DNA of 62,821 nucleotides from Pseudopedobacter saltans (GCA_003241175.1 QFOI01000001.1:1-62821); one strand, 5' to 3'; shown: positions 35,818 through 44,372, counted from the first letter of the stretch. The notes: generated by a model from the letters alone, not told the origin. Made by a program: numbers and translations.

Positions 35818-37479
35818 CTATTTTTTCTTTTCGGGTTTTAATATTGCTGCCAATTTCAGCGCGTTGTAGGCATTGATAATACCTCCCGAAACTGATAAGT
35901 CTTCAAAAGGAACACTAGTTGTTCCACCTGGAAGTTTTGTAAACTGGTTTGGTTTTTCCACGGAGTTCATGATGACATACTTTACTTGTTCGGCTGAAAG
36001 TTGCGGAAAATAAGAACGAATCAACGCAGCTACTCCAGCTACAACAGGTGACGCCATACTGGTACCGCTGAGATAAGAATATTTGTTGCCTTTTGGTACT
36101 GTAGAATAGATTTTGACACCGGGTGCAAATACATCCACATTCTTTTTGCCATAGTTACTAAAACTAGCAGCAAGGTTTCTTTCTTCTTTTCCTCCAATCC
36201 GAGGATCTCCACTTGCCCCAACGGTGATCAAGTTAGTGGCTTGTTTTCCTGGATAAAAAATAAGATCTCCGCTAGGATAACTCAAAACACTATCAATATC
36301 ATCTCCGTCATTTCCTGCAGCATGCACCAGCAATACATCATGTTGCTGTGCATAAACGAAGGCGCTATCGACCCAATATTTTTCAGGTGAATAAGGTTTT
36401 CCAAAACTCATATTGATAACTTTGGCTCCATTATCCACTGCGTATCTTATTGCTAGCGCAATATCTTTGTCGTATTCATCTCCATCAGGAACTGCTCTCA
36501 CCGAAAGAATCTTTACATTATCTGCAATGCCGTCAATACCAATACCATTGTTTCTTTGTGCGGCGATGATACCCGAAACGTGCGTTCCGTGCATCGGATC
36601 TCCTCCATACACGTCGCCATTGCCATAGTGGCTATCCTTGAAATCGTTGTAGTTGTCTTTAACGATATCGGCTCTATATTGTTTGGGAGCTTTTTGTCGT
36701 GCGTTGGTGGCATTTTGATACTTATCACGTTCGGATTGTAGGATAGAAATAACTTCCGTATTGGGCATTTCGTCTGGAAATGACGGGAAAAAACGTCTTA
36801 CGCCAAGAAAAACCATCCGAGCTCTACTAGTCTTATCATCAGAAGGCGTCATTTTCTCCAGCTCTTCGAAATTAAATTCCTTTTTCTTGAAGGACTGCTG
36901 CAATATAGAATCCGATATTTGCATAGTGGCATATATTTGAGTTAATGCCATCGCAGCCTGTGCGTCCTCCTCTGATTTTTTGGGGTCAGCTACTTCATCA
37001 GCAGCACGTTTCCAAGCAAGATATTCATATTTGTCAAGTTTGGACAATGTATTGGTATCAATAGATTTTCCCGAAAATCTATCCTTAAACTTATAGTAAA
37101 CGCGATATTTTTCTTCGGCTTCTTTATTGACGTCTTGACCATCAGCATTCCCTAAAAAATTCCATCCGTTTATGTCGTCTACATAACCGTTTGAGTCGTC
37201 GTCTTTCTTATTGCCGGGTACTTCTTTCACATTTCTCCACAAAACGGACTTAAGATCTTCATGTGTTGTATCAATACCACCATCAATAACCGCAACTATT
37301 ACAGGAGTAGATTTTTTGTCTTTTAAAAAATCATAGGCCTTTTTTAGACTGATTCCGTAAACAGAATCTGTTGCCAAATCCTGTTGATACCAAGTTTTCT
37401 CATCTATTTTTTTCTGGGCAAACGCGCTGCTGCTTAGTGACAATGCAAAAACTGCCACTGCTATATCTCTATATCTCAT
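35818..37479 (-). CDS. subtilisin-like serine protease (S8 family)
   Basis: A 553-residue secreted protease. The signal peptide ends near SSAFAQ (22). The catalytic triad is Asp66 (VIDGGID), His297 (MHGTHVSG) and Ser474 (SGTSMASP), with the oxyanion Asn390 in HAAGND. About 230 residues separate Asp and His, a long insertion (about 115-285, charged and helical) characteristic of this Bacteroidota S8 subgroup. There is no visible C-terminal Por sorting domain; the protein ends soon after the catalytic domain. It most likely degrades extracellular or periplasmic protein. Confidence 0.93.
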   Translation of the reverse strand: MRYRDIAVAVFALSLSSSAFAQKKIDEKTWYQQDLATDSVYGISLKKAYDFLKDKKSTPVIVAVIDGGIDTTHEDLKSVLWRNVKEVPGNKKDDDSNGYVDDINGWNFLGNADGQDVNKEAEEKYRVYYKFKDRFSGKSIDTNTLSKLDKYEYLAWKRAADEVADPKKSEEDAQAAMALTQIYATMQISDSILQQSFKKKEFNFEELEKMTPSDDKTSRARMVFLGVRRFFPSFPDEMPNTEVISILQSERDKYQNATNARQKAPKQYRADIVKDNYNDFKDSHYGNGDVYGGDPMHGTHVSGIIAAQRNNGIGIDGIADNVKILSVRAVPDGDEYDKDIALAIRYAVDNGAKVINMSFGKPYSPEKYWVDSAFVYAQQHDVLLVHAAGNDGDDIDSVLSYPSGDLIFYPGKQATNLITVGASGDPRIGGKEERNLAASFSNYGKKNVDVFAPGVKIYSTVPKGNKYSYLSGTSMASPVVAGVAALIRSYFPQLSAEQVKYVIMNSVEKPNQFTKLPGGTTSVPFEDLSVSGGIINAYNALKLAAILKPEKKK

Positions 37480-37559
37480 GTTAACAAAAAATTCTTGCTA
37501 TAAATGGCTAAAACTATACCTAAAACCGAATCGGGACAACAATCTTTCTCAATATTAAC

Positions 37560-37964
37560 TTAATGTTCAGCCAAAGTCAATATTGTTTCCCATTCTTCGT
37601 CGGTAACTTTTCCTACGGAAAGGCGCTGCAAACGAACTAAATCCATATTTTGTAAAGCGCTATGAGCCTTTATAACTTCTAAGGAAACAGGATGTTTCAA
37701 TTTTTTGACGGGTTTTAAATCCACAACGACCCAATTGGTATCTTCTGTAGTCGGGTCTTGGTAAGCCTCTTTGATAACTTTAGCAATGCCGACAATTTCT
37801 TTTCCTTCATTACTGTGATAAAAAAAGACTTCATCGCCCTTTTTCATGTCTCGCAAATTGTTACGTGCGCCATAATTGCGTACACCGTCCCAGAAGGTAG
37901 ATTTGTCTTTTACAAACTGATCCCAACTATACTTGAATGGTTCTGATTTGACTAACCAATGCAT
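37560..37964 (-). CDS. EVE domain protein
   Basis: A 134-residue small protein made of a single EVE domain, with the typical opening HWLVKSEPFKYSWDQF, then GVRNYGARNNLRDMKKGDEVFFYHS. EVE folds are PUA/YTH-like and bind modified bases in DNA or RNA; the closest known use is recognition of modified cytosine. Here it stands in a housekeeping run 17 bases after ribH, not near a restriction system, so a general nucleic-acid role is more likely (inference). Confidence 0.9.
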   Translation of the reverse strand: MHWLVKSEPFKYSWDQFVKDKSTFWDGVRNYGARNNLRDMKKGDEVFFYHSNEGKEIVGIAKVIKEAYQDPTTEDTNWVVVDLKPVKKLKHPVSLEVIKAHSALQNMDLVRLQRLSVGKVTDEEWETILTLAEH

Positions 37965-37981
37965 AATATTGAAAATTTAGG

Positions 37982-38461
37982 TTATTTGATTCGCCTGTTG
38001 TAATCGATCATCTTGATCGCGGTGATGGCAGCCTCTTCTCCCTTATGTCCATCCTTCCCTCCGACGCGTTCTAATACTTGCTCTTCGTTTTCTACTGTCA
38101 AAACGCCAAAGACAGTAGGAACATCCAATGTCATATTGAGATCCAGTACACCTTCGCTAACGATTTTGCATACGTAATCGAAATGGGGCGTGGCTCCACG
38201 AATCACAATTCCAAAGACTATGTAGGCATCTGGTTTTCTTTGGCTGCTACGATTCCATGCTTTGACGGCAAACGGCAATTCTACCGCACCAGGGACAATG
38301 ACTGTTTCGAAATCCACATTGTTTTCCTTAAAAACTCTTTCGCAACCGGAAGCTAGTTGGTCAATCAATGTAGCATTCCATTCTGTTTTTACTATAACAA
38401 CAAAGGCATCCTCAAGTTTTGGGATGCCTTTGGTTAAAGCGTTGTTGCCTTGTGTAGACAT
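37982..38461 (-). CDS. ribH: 6,7-dimethyl-8-ribityllumazine synthase
   Basis: A 159-residue lumazine synthase, the penultimate step of riboflavin synthesis, condensing 5-amino-6-ribitylaminouracil with dihydroxybutanone phosphate in an oligomeric cytosolic shell. Visible motifs are TEWNATLIDQL near the N-terminus, VPGAVELPFAVK, VIRGATPHFDYVCK with the catalytic His, and FGVLTVENEEQ. Length is typical. It is 11 bases downstream of the TPR protein gene on the same strand; no other rib gene or FMN riboswitch is nearby. Confidence 0.95.
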   Translation of the reverse strand: MSTQGNNALTKGIPKLEDAFVVIVKTEWNATLIDQLASGCERVFKENNVDFETVIVPGAVELPFAVKAWNRSSQRKPDAYIVFGIVIRGATPHFDYVCKIVSEGVLDLNMTLDVPTVFGVLTVENEEQVLERVGGKDGHKGEEAAITAIKMIDYNRRIK

Positions 38462-38472
38462 ATAAAATATTT

Positions 38473-39168
38473 TTATTTAACACTTAAATCGTTGGGTTCG
38501 ACACTTAAGCGGAAGATGTATTTATCCGCTTGTGCACCACGAGCTGTATTTGGAAATTTTTCTTTTACGCTTTTGTACAACTCAACAGCTTCTTTTGATT
38601 TTCCTGAAATTTCACTTAACAAACCAGCACGGAAAAGATATTCAGAAGCGCTTGCTTGGTCATCTTCAAAAGTTGCAGCAGCTTTTTTGTAAGCATCAAT
38701 GGCTTTGTCGTTTTGTTTCAATTCGCTGTAGGCGTCACCCAATGCTCCTAAAGCCTGCATCTGTATTGGTTTGGAATCAGTTGAGAAATCACTCAATTGC
38801 TTAACGGCATTGCTGAAATCACCTGTTTGCAAATAACAGATACCTGCATAATAATGTGCCAGTTTACCCGTTTTTGTTCCATCATAGCTCTTTATGATTG
38901 CAAGGAAACCTTTGTTGGTGCCGTCACCATTCAAAGCCAATCGAAACGAATCTAAAGCGAAATATTGCTGAGCTACCGCAATGGCACTTTGAGCCTTGAT
39001 TTCCTTAGGTTTCTGGACATAATTCTGGTATCCAAACCATCCAGCAATAATGACCACCAATATGATGGCGATTGTGGCAAGAGGCTTGATGAATTTATTA
39101 AGGTCTCTTTGTGCAGTTTGTGCACTGGCGATCTCTTCTTTTCTTTCTAGTTTTGTTTCTTGAGACAT
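38473..39168 (-). CDS. membrane-anchored tetratricopeptide protein (YfgM-like)
   Basis: A 231-residue protein with a charged cytosolic N-terminus, one transmembrane segment at about 33-55 (TIAIILVVIIAGWFGY) and a periplasmic part with TPR-like helix pairs (for example KLAHYYAGICYLQTGDFSNAV and LGDAYSELKQNDKAIDAY). It resembles YfgM-type ancillary proteins of the Sec translocon or general scaffold TPR proteins. The start at 39168 is chosen because the charged N-terminus begins there. It lies just upstream of ribH, probably in one transcript. Confidence 0.82.
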   Translation of the reverse strand: MSQETKLERKEEIASAQTAQRDLNKFIKPLATIAIILVVIIAGWFGYQNYVQKPKEIKAQSAIAVAQQYFALDSFRLALNGDGTNKGFLAIIKSYDGTKTGKLAHYYAGICYLQTGDFSNAVKQLSDFSTDSKPIQMQALGALGDAYSELKQNDKAIDAYKKAAATFEDDQASASEYLFRAGLLSEISGKSKEAVELYKSVKEKFPNTARGAQADKYIFRLSVEPNDLSVK

Positions 39169-39202
39169 CGAAATTTGAAATTTTAAAATATAATTTTGAA
39201 AC

Positions 39203-39236
39203 AAAAGTACCCATTCATGATTGAGTGGGTACTTTT
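39203..39236 (-). terminator. terminator of pdhA
   Basis: AAAAGTACCCA (39203-39213) pairs with TGGGTACTTTT (39226-39236), extended inward by TTC/GAG. It lies 21 bases after the pdhA stop on the minus strand. Confidence 0.75.
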
Positions 39237-39256
39237 AATATTGATTTTTAGGAAAA

Positions 39257-40258
39257 TTAATCTTTAATAAAAGGATAATTCTGGTCTACATATACATCCT
39301 TATACAGTTCATCCAATTCTGGTAAAGGACTTTCTTCCGCAAACTGAACGCAAGCTGCAACTTCTTGTTCGATCTTGTCGTCTATTGCTTTGATTTCCTC
39401 GTCTGTAGCGTATTTTTTATCTTTTATAACACTCAACACTTCCAATATAGGATCCTGTGATTTGTAAGATTCTAATTCTTCTTTTGTACGGTATTTACTT
39501 GGGTCAGAGATAGAGTGGCCTTTGTAACGGTAAGTTTGGATTTCCAACAATGTAGGACCATCTCCTTCACGAGCACGTTTTACGGCTCTGGAAATAGCTT
39601 CGTGTACATCTTCTGGTTTCATACCATTGACTTGATCAGCTGGCATTTCGTAAGCATCCGCTAATTTATAAATGTCAATTACGTTGGAAGAACGGCGTAC
39701 TGCAGTTCCCATGGCGTAATGGTTGTTTTCGCATATGTAAACGATCGGAAGATTCCAAAGCATGGCAAGGTTAAAGCTTTCATGTAAAATTCCCTGACGT
39801 GCTGCACCGTCTCCAAAGAAGCAAAGAGTGACATTGTCCGTGCCTCTGTACTGTTCGGCAAACGCGATACCAGTAGCTACGCCAATCTGAGCACCTACGA
39901 TACCATGACCACCAAAGAAATAATGTTCTTTACTGAAAAAGTGCATACTTCCACCCTTTCCCTTTGCACAACCGGTAGCTTTCCCGTATAATTCGGCCAT
40001 TGCGGCATTAAGACTGATTCCTTTAGCAATACCCAAACCGTGATCACGATAAGATGTGATGTAAGGATCCTCCTGTTTAGTTGCGGAAATACATCCTGCA
40101 GCTATTGCTTCTTGTCCAACATAAGAGTGGAAAAAGCCGCGGATCTTACCAGCCATCTTATACATTTCTTCTGCTTTCAGCTCAAACTGACGAATTGTTT
40201 GCATCAACTCGTACCATTCTAAGTACTGCTCCTTCGTGAAATTGGTATTTACTGCCAC
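39257..40258 (-). CDS. pdhA: pyruvate dehydrogenase E1 component, alpha subunit
   Basis: A 333-residue thiamine diphosphate enzyme subunit that decarboxylates pyruvate and, with E1-beta, feeds the lipoyl-E2 core. It shows GQEAIAAG, DPYITSYRDHGLGIAKG, the ThDP/Mg site GDGAARQG (with the later ENNHYAMGT) and the phosphorylation-loop region TYRYKGHSISDPSKYR. I start at GTG 40258: no ATG lies near the conserved N-terminus, and a TATATTTG box at 40283-40276 sits inside the longer frame that runs to 40324. E1-beta and E2 genes are not adjacent. Confidence 0.93.
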   Translation of the reverse strand: MAVNTNFTKEQYLEWYELMQTIRQFELKAEEMYKMAGKIRGFFHSYVGQEAIAAGCISATKQEDPYITSYRDHGLGIAKGISLNAAMAELYGKATGCAKGKGGSMHFFSKEHYFFGGHGIVGAQIGVATGIAFAEQYRGTDNVTLCFFGDGAARQGILHESFNLAMLWNLPIVYICENNHYAMGTAVRRSSNVIDIYKLADAYEMPADQVNGMKPEDVHEAISRAVKRAREGDGPTLLEIQTYRYKGHSISDPSKYRTKEELESYKSQDPILEVLSVIKDKKYATDEEIKAIDDKIEQEVAACVQFAEESPLPELDELYKDVYVDQNYPFIKD

Positions 40259-40275
40259 GTTTAAAAAATTTGGGG

Positions 40276-40283
40276 CAAATATA
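40276..40283 (-). promoter_or_regulatory. -7 promoter box (TATATTTG on the minus strand) for pdhA
   Basis: An exact TAnnTTTG match 17 bases upstream of the GTG at 40258. It decides the start, because the longer frame would extend upstream past the promoter. Confidence 0.55.
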
Positions 40284-40380
40284 AAGGAAAAATAGATGAA
40301 TTTTGGCATTGGTTGGAATTTCATGTACTATCGGCAATTACATCGGCCAAAAGAGATATTATGATATTTTAATTTTTACT

Positions 40381-40575
40381 AAAAGGAATTATACCTCCTT
40401 TTTTTACGCTTTTTTACACATAGCTACACATTTTTGTATCAAAAGGGCTCTATATTGCCTTTTTGGACGCATCTTTACACATAATTACTGATTTTTTCAC
40501 TAAAAGGGAAATATAATACCCTTTTTAACACATTTTCAATTAAAAGCTATAGCTTTACAAAAGCTTTTTATCCAC
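40381..40575. repeat. tandem inverted-repeat units upstream of hipBST, candidate operators
   Basis: Units begin at 40381 (60 bp), 40441 (61 bp), 40502 (40 bp, shortened) and 40542 (degenerate). Each of the first three contains AAAAGG, a 10-11-base spacer and CCTTTT; the first two also share TTTACACATA and ATTTTT blocks in register. The fourth has the perfect palindrome AAAGCTATAGCTTT. They fill the 370-base gap between the divergent pdhA and hipB, apart from the pdhA promoter. By analogy with hipBA of E. coli, which has several HipB-bound inverted repeats, they are probable HipB operators. Confidence 0.65.
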
Positions 40576-40628
40576 ATTTAGTGTATAATTCAATTCCATT
40601 TGATAATATTAACGTAACACGAGATGCT

Positions 40629-40865
40629 ATGCAGACGAATTTGATAAACCTGGGAAGTCGTATAACAAAACATAGAGAGCAACTACAATTTACCCAAAAA
40701 GAGTTAGCTGAATTTGCAAGTCTAAGTGTTAAGACCATTAGAGCGATTGAAAATGGTAAGGAAGGAGTTGCTATCTATAATTGGATGTTGGTTGCGGATA
40801 TTTTGGGATTAGAGCTTGTATTAAATTCTAAGAAAATGAACGATGAGACAAGGAAAAGTATTTAA
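40629..40865 (+). CDS. hipB: HipB-like XRE-family DNA-binding antitoxin component
   Basis: A 78-residue protein that is essentially one helix-turn-helix of the XRE/HTH_3 class (about 8-62: RITKHREQLQFTQ, then KELAEFASLSVKTIRAIENG). It should bind the upstream inverted repeats and repress the operon, alone or with the HipS-HipT pair. I start at ATG 40629; a frame from GTG 40581 adds 16 residues without conserved character. It overlaps hipS by 23 bases (40843-40865), so the two are translationally coupled. Confidence 0.85.
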   Translation: MQTNLINLGSRITKHREQLQFTQKELAEFASLSVKTIRAIENGKEGVAIYNWMLVADILGLELVLNSKKMNDETRKSI

Positions 40866-41172
40866 TAACAATATTTTTGTGGGACTTATCTCAAAGTTAG
40901 ATAATGGATCTTATCATTTCGAATACGATCCTATTTATTTGTCCGATACAAGTATGCCTGCCATTAGTCTAACATTGCCTAAGTCTAAAAGAGTATTTAA
41001 CTCGCCTATATTGTTTCCTTTTTTCTTCAATATGCTGAGTGAAGGCCGTAATAAGCGGCTACAAAGTTTTGTATTAAAAATCGACGAGAATGATCATTTC
41101 GAATTTTTGTTGAAGACTGCTGCAACGGAAACAATAGGCGCCATAAGAGTGGAGGAAATACAAAACAGTTAA
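40843..41172 (+). CDS. hipS: HipS-like protein (stand-alone HipA N-terminal subdomain)
   Basis: A 109-residue protein equal to the N-subdomain 1 of HipA: KVFNNNIFVGLISKLDNG at the start, SLTLPKSK, then the FPFFFNMLSEG motif and a final TIGAIRVEE. In the three-gene HipBST system of enteropathogenic E. coli, this separate subdomain, not HipB, is the antitoxin that neutralises the kinase. Size, order and position are the same here. The next gene starts four bases after its stop. Confidence 0.85.
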   Translation: MRQGKVFNNNIFVGLISKLDNGSYHFEYDPIYLSDTSMPAISLTLPKSKRVFNSPILFPFFFNMLSEGRNKRLQSFVLKIDENDHFEFLLKTAATETIGAIRVEEIQNS

Positions 41173-41176
41173 AGTA

Positions 41177-42190
41177 ATGAAAGAAATTCTAGTTTGTCCC
41201 AGTACATTGCAATCTGGGCATCACACATATTGTACAACGGCATTGCATCATCTATTTCAGAGGAAAAAAGTATCACATATACTTCCTTTCTCTCGAACGA
41301 ATGGCTCAGGCGAGAATAAAAATTCGGCTTTTAATGATCGTAGCAAAATATCTATTTCTGGTGTACAGGAAAAATATTCCTTACGTTTAGAAAAGAATAT
41401 ATTAGCTATGACACATGAACATGGGGAATATATACTCAAGCCAATCCCAGCAGATTTAAATAATGTGGCATTTGTGCCAGCAAACGAGCATTTGACAATG
41501 CAGATTGCCGCACAAGTATTCGGAATCGAAACTGCTAAAAATGCAATGATTTTCTATCCAGATGGAGAGCCGGCGTACATAACTAAGCGATTTGATGTAA
41601 TGCCAAATGGTAAGCGTTGCCTAAAAGAGGATTTTGCGAGTCTTATGCAAAAAAGTAGTGAGATGGGCAATAAAAATTTTAAATATGACGGCAGTTACCT
41701 CCAAATGGCAGAGACGATTGATAGGCTATTACCAGCTACGATGATAGTGAAAGAGCGCCTGTATAGACTCATTGTGTTCAATTATTTATTTGGTAATGGA
41801 GATGCACATTTGAAAAACTATTCTGTAGTTGACTATAACCAAGACGGTTTGTATCAATTAGCTCCAGCCTATGATCTGGTTTGTACAAGATTGCATATTG
41901 ATGACGGGGATTTCGCGCTTGAGGATAGACTGTACGATGGTGATTACAACCATCCGAGTTTTGCTCACTTTGGTTATCACGCTTACGATGATTTTTATGA
42001 TTTTGGAATCAAAATAGGTCTATTGCCCAAACGGATTTCAAAGATATTGGACAATTTTTTGGTACATGATTCTACTGTTGAGGATCTGGTACGGCGAAGT
42101 TTTTTGTCAGAAGAATTGAAAGAGCAATACATGCTTGTGTATGGCGACAAGAGAAAAAGGTTGCAGCAGTCCCTACGCCATCTAATCTAG
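41177..42190 (+). CDS. hipT: HipT-like serine/threonine kinase toxin
   Basis: A 337-residue HipA-C type kinase lacking the N-terminal subdomain, which is encoded by hipS. The Gly-rich loop has KISISGVQEK, with serines 59 and 61 forming the SxS pair that is autophosphorylated in E. coli HipT. Lys88 (YILKPI) is the ATP lysine, Asp209 in NGDAHLKNYS the catalytic base and Asp233 in APAYDLV the metal aspartate, so the kinase appears intact. Known relatives phosphorylate an aminoacyl-tRNA synthetase (GltX for HipA, TrpS for HipT) and stop growth; the target here is unknown. Confidence 0.88.
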   Translation: MKEILVCPSTLQSGHHTYCTTALHHLFQRKKVSHILPFSRTNGSGENKNSAFNDRSKISISGVQEKYSLRLEKNILAMTHEHGEYILKPIPADLNNVAFVPANEHLTMQIAAQVFGIETAKNAMIFYPDGEPAYITKRFDVMPNGKRCLKEDFASLMQKSSEMGNKNFKYDGSYLQMAETIDRLLPATMIVKERLYRLIVFNYLFGNGDAHLKNYSVVDYNQDGLYQLAPAYDLVCTRLHIDDGDFALEDRLYDGDYNHPSFAHFGYHAYDDFYDFGIKIGLLPKRISKILDNFLVHDSTVEDLVRRSFLSEELKEQYMLVYGDKRKRLQQSLRHLI

Positions 42191-42243
42191 TAAAAGAATT
42201 AGGCTAATCTTCTTTCCATTATTTTTGCCTGAAACAGTATTGG

Positions 42244-43314
42244 ATGATCGCACTTCGCAAATTGGATTTGTTTCAGTTCCGCAACTATGAGCAGGGTTCT
42301 TTTTCTTTTAGAGAAAAAGTGGTTGGCATAAGTGGCAGAAACGGAAGCGGGAAAACCAACTTATTGGACGCGATCTACTACCTCTGCTTCACCAAATCTT
42401 ACTTTCCACGCACGGATGCCCAATCCGTCATGAAAGACCATATTGGTTTTCGTATTGCGGGTGCGTTTTTTGAAAAAGGAGAAAACCTCGATGTCGCCTG
42501 CATCCTACGCGAAACGGGTAAAAAAGAATTTCAGGTAGATCAGGAGCTTGTCAAACGTTTTTCCAAACATATTGGAAGGATTCCCTGTGTGATGATTGCT
42601 CCGGACGATGTAGAGATCATACAAGGATCTTCGGAACAAAGACGTAAGCTTATCGATTCCATTATTTCGCAGATGGATCCGGTTTATTTGCAGGACTTGA
42701 TTGACTACAACAAGATATTGCAACAGCGAAACAGTCTGCTCAAGTCCGATCAAGTCGATTTTGGCCTTTTGGATATATTGGATATGCAATTGGCCGGGAA
42801 GGGAAACGCCATTTTCGAAAAGAGAAAAAATTTTTCCTATCAATACTTACCTTTGATATTGGACCAATACACAATGATTGCCCAACAGACTGACAATATC
42901 CAAATACAGTATGCTTCCAAGTTGGAAGCGGATTCTTTTGCTGATCTTTTAGCAAAAGCTAGACAGAAAGACCTTGTATTGCAACGTACAACGGTCGGCA
43001 TTCATAGAGATGACTTAAATATTTGGATGGAAGGTGCAGCATTTAAAAACGTTGCCTCTCAAGGCCAACGCAAAAGCTTACTATTTGCCATAAAACTGGC
43101 AGAATTTACTATTTTGAAAAATGCAAAAGGTGTGGCACCAATACTTTTGTTGGATGACGTTTTTGAAAAGCTAGATGGAGATAGGATGTCTTTTTTGCTA
43201 CAGACGGTTTGTAATTATGAAGACTGCATGCTCTTTATTTCGGATACACATGGAGAAAGGCTAAGGGATGCATTTGAAAATTTGGATATTAAATACCAGT
43301 TAATAGCTCTTTGA
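42244..43314 (+). CDS. recF: DNA replication and repair protein RecF
   Basis: A 356-residue SMC-like ATPase that binds gapped DNA and helps load RecA with RecO and RecR. It has Walker A GRNGSGKT (31-38), LRKLDLFQFRNY at the N-terminus, the RecF-specific RIPCVMIAPDDVEII segment, signature SQGQRKSL and Walker B PILLLDDVFEKLD. Length is usual. It is not next to dnaA/dnaN, as is common in Bacteroidota. It starts 53 bases after hipT on the same strand. Confidence 0.95.
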   Translation: MIALRKLDLFQFRNYEQGSFSFREKVVGISGRNGSGKTNLLDAIYYLCFTKSYFPRTDAQSVMKDHIGFRIAGAFFEKGENLDVACILRETGKKEFQVDQELVKRFSKHIGRIPCVMIAPDDVEIIQGSSEQRRKLIDSIISQMDPVYLQDLIDYNKILQQRNSLLKSDQVDFGLLDILDMQLAGKGNAIFEKRKNFSYQYLPLILDQYTMIAQQTDNIQIQYASKLEADSFADLLAKARQKDLVLQRTTVGIHRDDLNIWMEGAAFKNVASQGQRKSLLFAIKLAEFTILKNAKGVAPILLLDDVFEKLDGDRMSFLLQTVCNYEDCMLFISDTHGERLRDAFENLDIKYQLIAL

Positions 43315-43455
43315 GCCATTCGCTGTCAACCACTTAGGGCACAGATGTCCATTTTTTTGGAAAATCGTCAAAAAACATATTATTTTTTTGACAATTTTTA
43401 AACAAAAAAACCTTGTTTTTCCAATAGCAAAAGTTTACCTTAGTTTAAGAATCGG

Positions 43456-43483
43456 CCAGAGCAGATTGATGGATTTGCTCTGG
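43456..43483 (+). other. hairpin between recF and hpf
   Basis: CCAGAGCA (43456-43463) pairs perfectly with TGCTCTGG (43476-43483), followed by TTATTTTT. It may terminate recF or fold in the hpf leader; TACCTTAG just upstream (about 43437-43444) resembles a weak -7 box, favouring a leader. Nothing else is evident in this 197-base gap. Confidence 0.45.
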
Positions 43484-43511
43484 TTATTTTTCACCAATAA
43501 ATTATGTATTT

Positions 43512-43811
43512 ATGAACGTGAGCATTCAGACTGTACGTTTCGACGCAGATTCTAGATTGACAGATTATGTCAACAAAAAATTGGAAAAATTGAATACGTT
43601 TCATGACCAGATTGTGAAAGTGGAGGTTTTTTTGAAGTTGGACAATGTGGTGCATACCATCAAAGACAAAATAGCTGAAATTAGTGTGCGTGTGCCAAAG
43701 CATAATTTTTTCGTAAAAGCTAGTTCCAAATCTTTTGAAGAATCCTTTGATTCTGCAATGGATTCAGTGATAAATCAGATTAAGAGAAAAAAAGAGCGAC
43801 AAGCTGCCTAA
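43512..43811 (+). CDS. hpf: ribosome hibernation-promoting factor, short form
   Basis: A 99-residue protein of the HPF/YfiA family, beta-alpha-beta-beta-beta-alpha, beginning VSIQTVRFDADSRLTDYV and ending in a basic tail KRKKERQ. It binds the decoding region of idle ribosomes. The short form lacks the C-terminal dimerisation domain of long HPF. It lies just upstream of the tRNA-tuf block, a common arrangement in Bacteroidota, and ends in a strong terminator. Confidence 0.92.
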   Translation: MNVSIQTVRFDADSRLTDYVNKKLEKLNTFHDQIVKVEVFLKLDNVVHTIKDKIAEISVRVPKHNFFVKASSKSFEESFDSAMDSVINQIKRKKERQAA

Positions 43812-43838
43812 TATATTTTAAGAATAGATACTTTTGAC

Positions 43839-43865
43839 GCCCGGAATCATGTTCCGGGCTTTTTT
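43839..43865 (+). terminator. intrinsic terminator of hpf
   Basis: GCCCGGAA (43839-43846) / TTCCGGGC (43852-43859), five-base loop, then six T ending one base before the next ATG at 43866. Confidence 0.9.
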
Positions 43866-44144
43866 ATGATAACAAGTACAAAGTATAGCACAAGTCTTCT
43901 GATCCTTTTTCTAGCATTGGTCCTATCGTCTTGTAATCACGATTACAAAACGACACAAGCTCGTATTGTGGAAAGAAGGGATGTCGGAAACGGCAAGATA
44001 AGGCTGAGTTACATATTTAAAACGGAAAGAACAACTATAGCCGGCGTTAAGGTCGTGGACGCATCCATGATAGTGCCTCTAGATAGTTGTGCGGTAGAGT
44101 ACAAGGTGTCAAATCCTTTGGACAATAACTTAAAATTGCCGTAG
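43866..44144 (+). CDS. small hypothetical lipoprotein
   Basis: A 92-residue protein with a clear lipoprotein signal peptide (LLILFLALVLSSC; Cys about 23) and a short domain of beta-rich sequence (QARIVERRDVGNGKIRLSYIF) without recognisable motifs. The ATG begins right after the T run of the hpf terminator, so its transcript must either arise from terminator read-through or from a later start codon and promoter that I cannot identify. No family recognised. Confidence 0.6.
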   Translation: MITSTKYSTSLLILFLALVLSSCNHDYKTTQARIVERRDVGNGKIRLSYIFKTERTTIAGVKVVDASMIVPLDSCAVEYKVSNPLDNNLKLP

Positions 44145-44187
44145 CCAAGTTTTTCGAAATATTTTTTTCAAAAAAGTGCTTAAAAAT

Positions 44188-44217
44188 TTTGCTATTCTAT
44201 TTTATCTATTACCTTTG
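44188..44217 (+). promoter_or_regulatory. promoter of the tRNA-tuf operon
   Basis: TTTG (44188-44191), 18 bases, then TACCTTTG (44210-44217): a near-perfect match to the Bacteroidota TTTG-N19-TAnnTTTG consensus, about 55 bases before the first tRNA. Confidence 0.75.
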
Positions 44218-44271
44218 CAATCCCAATTCCACAACGGGGTGATACTCAGAGTGGAGAGTTCTTTAAATTAA

Positions 44272-44344
<73 letters not shown>

Positions 44345-44372
44345 CTGTAGAGATTAGTTTAATCTTTGCGAT

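Noticed and set aside
40381..40575. Possible CRISPR array
   Set aside because: The units are tandem and imperfect with no unique spacers of constant length, and no cas gene is present; inverted repeats upstream of hipB explain them better.
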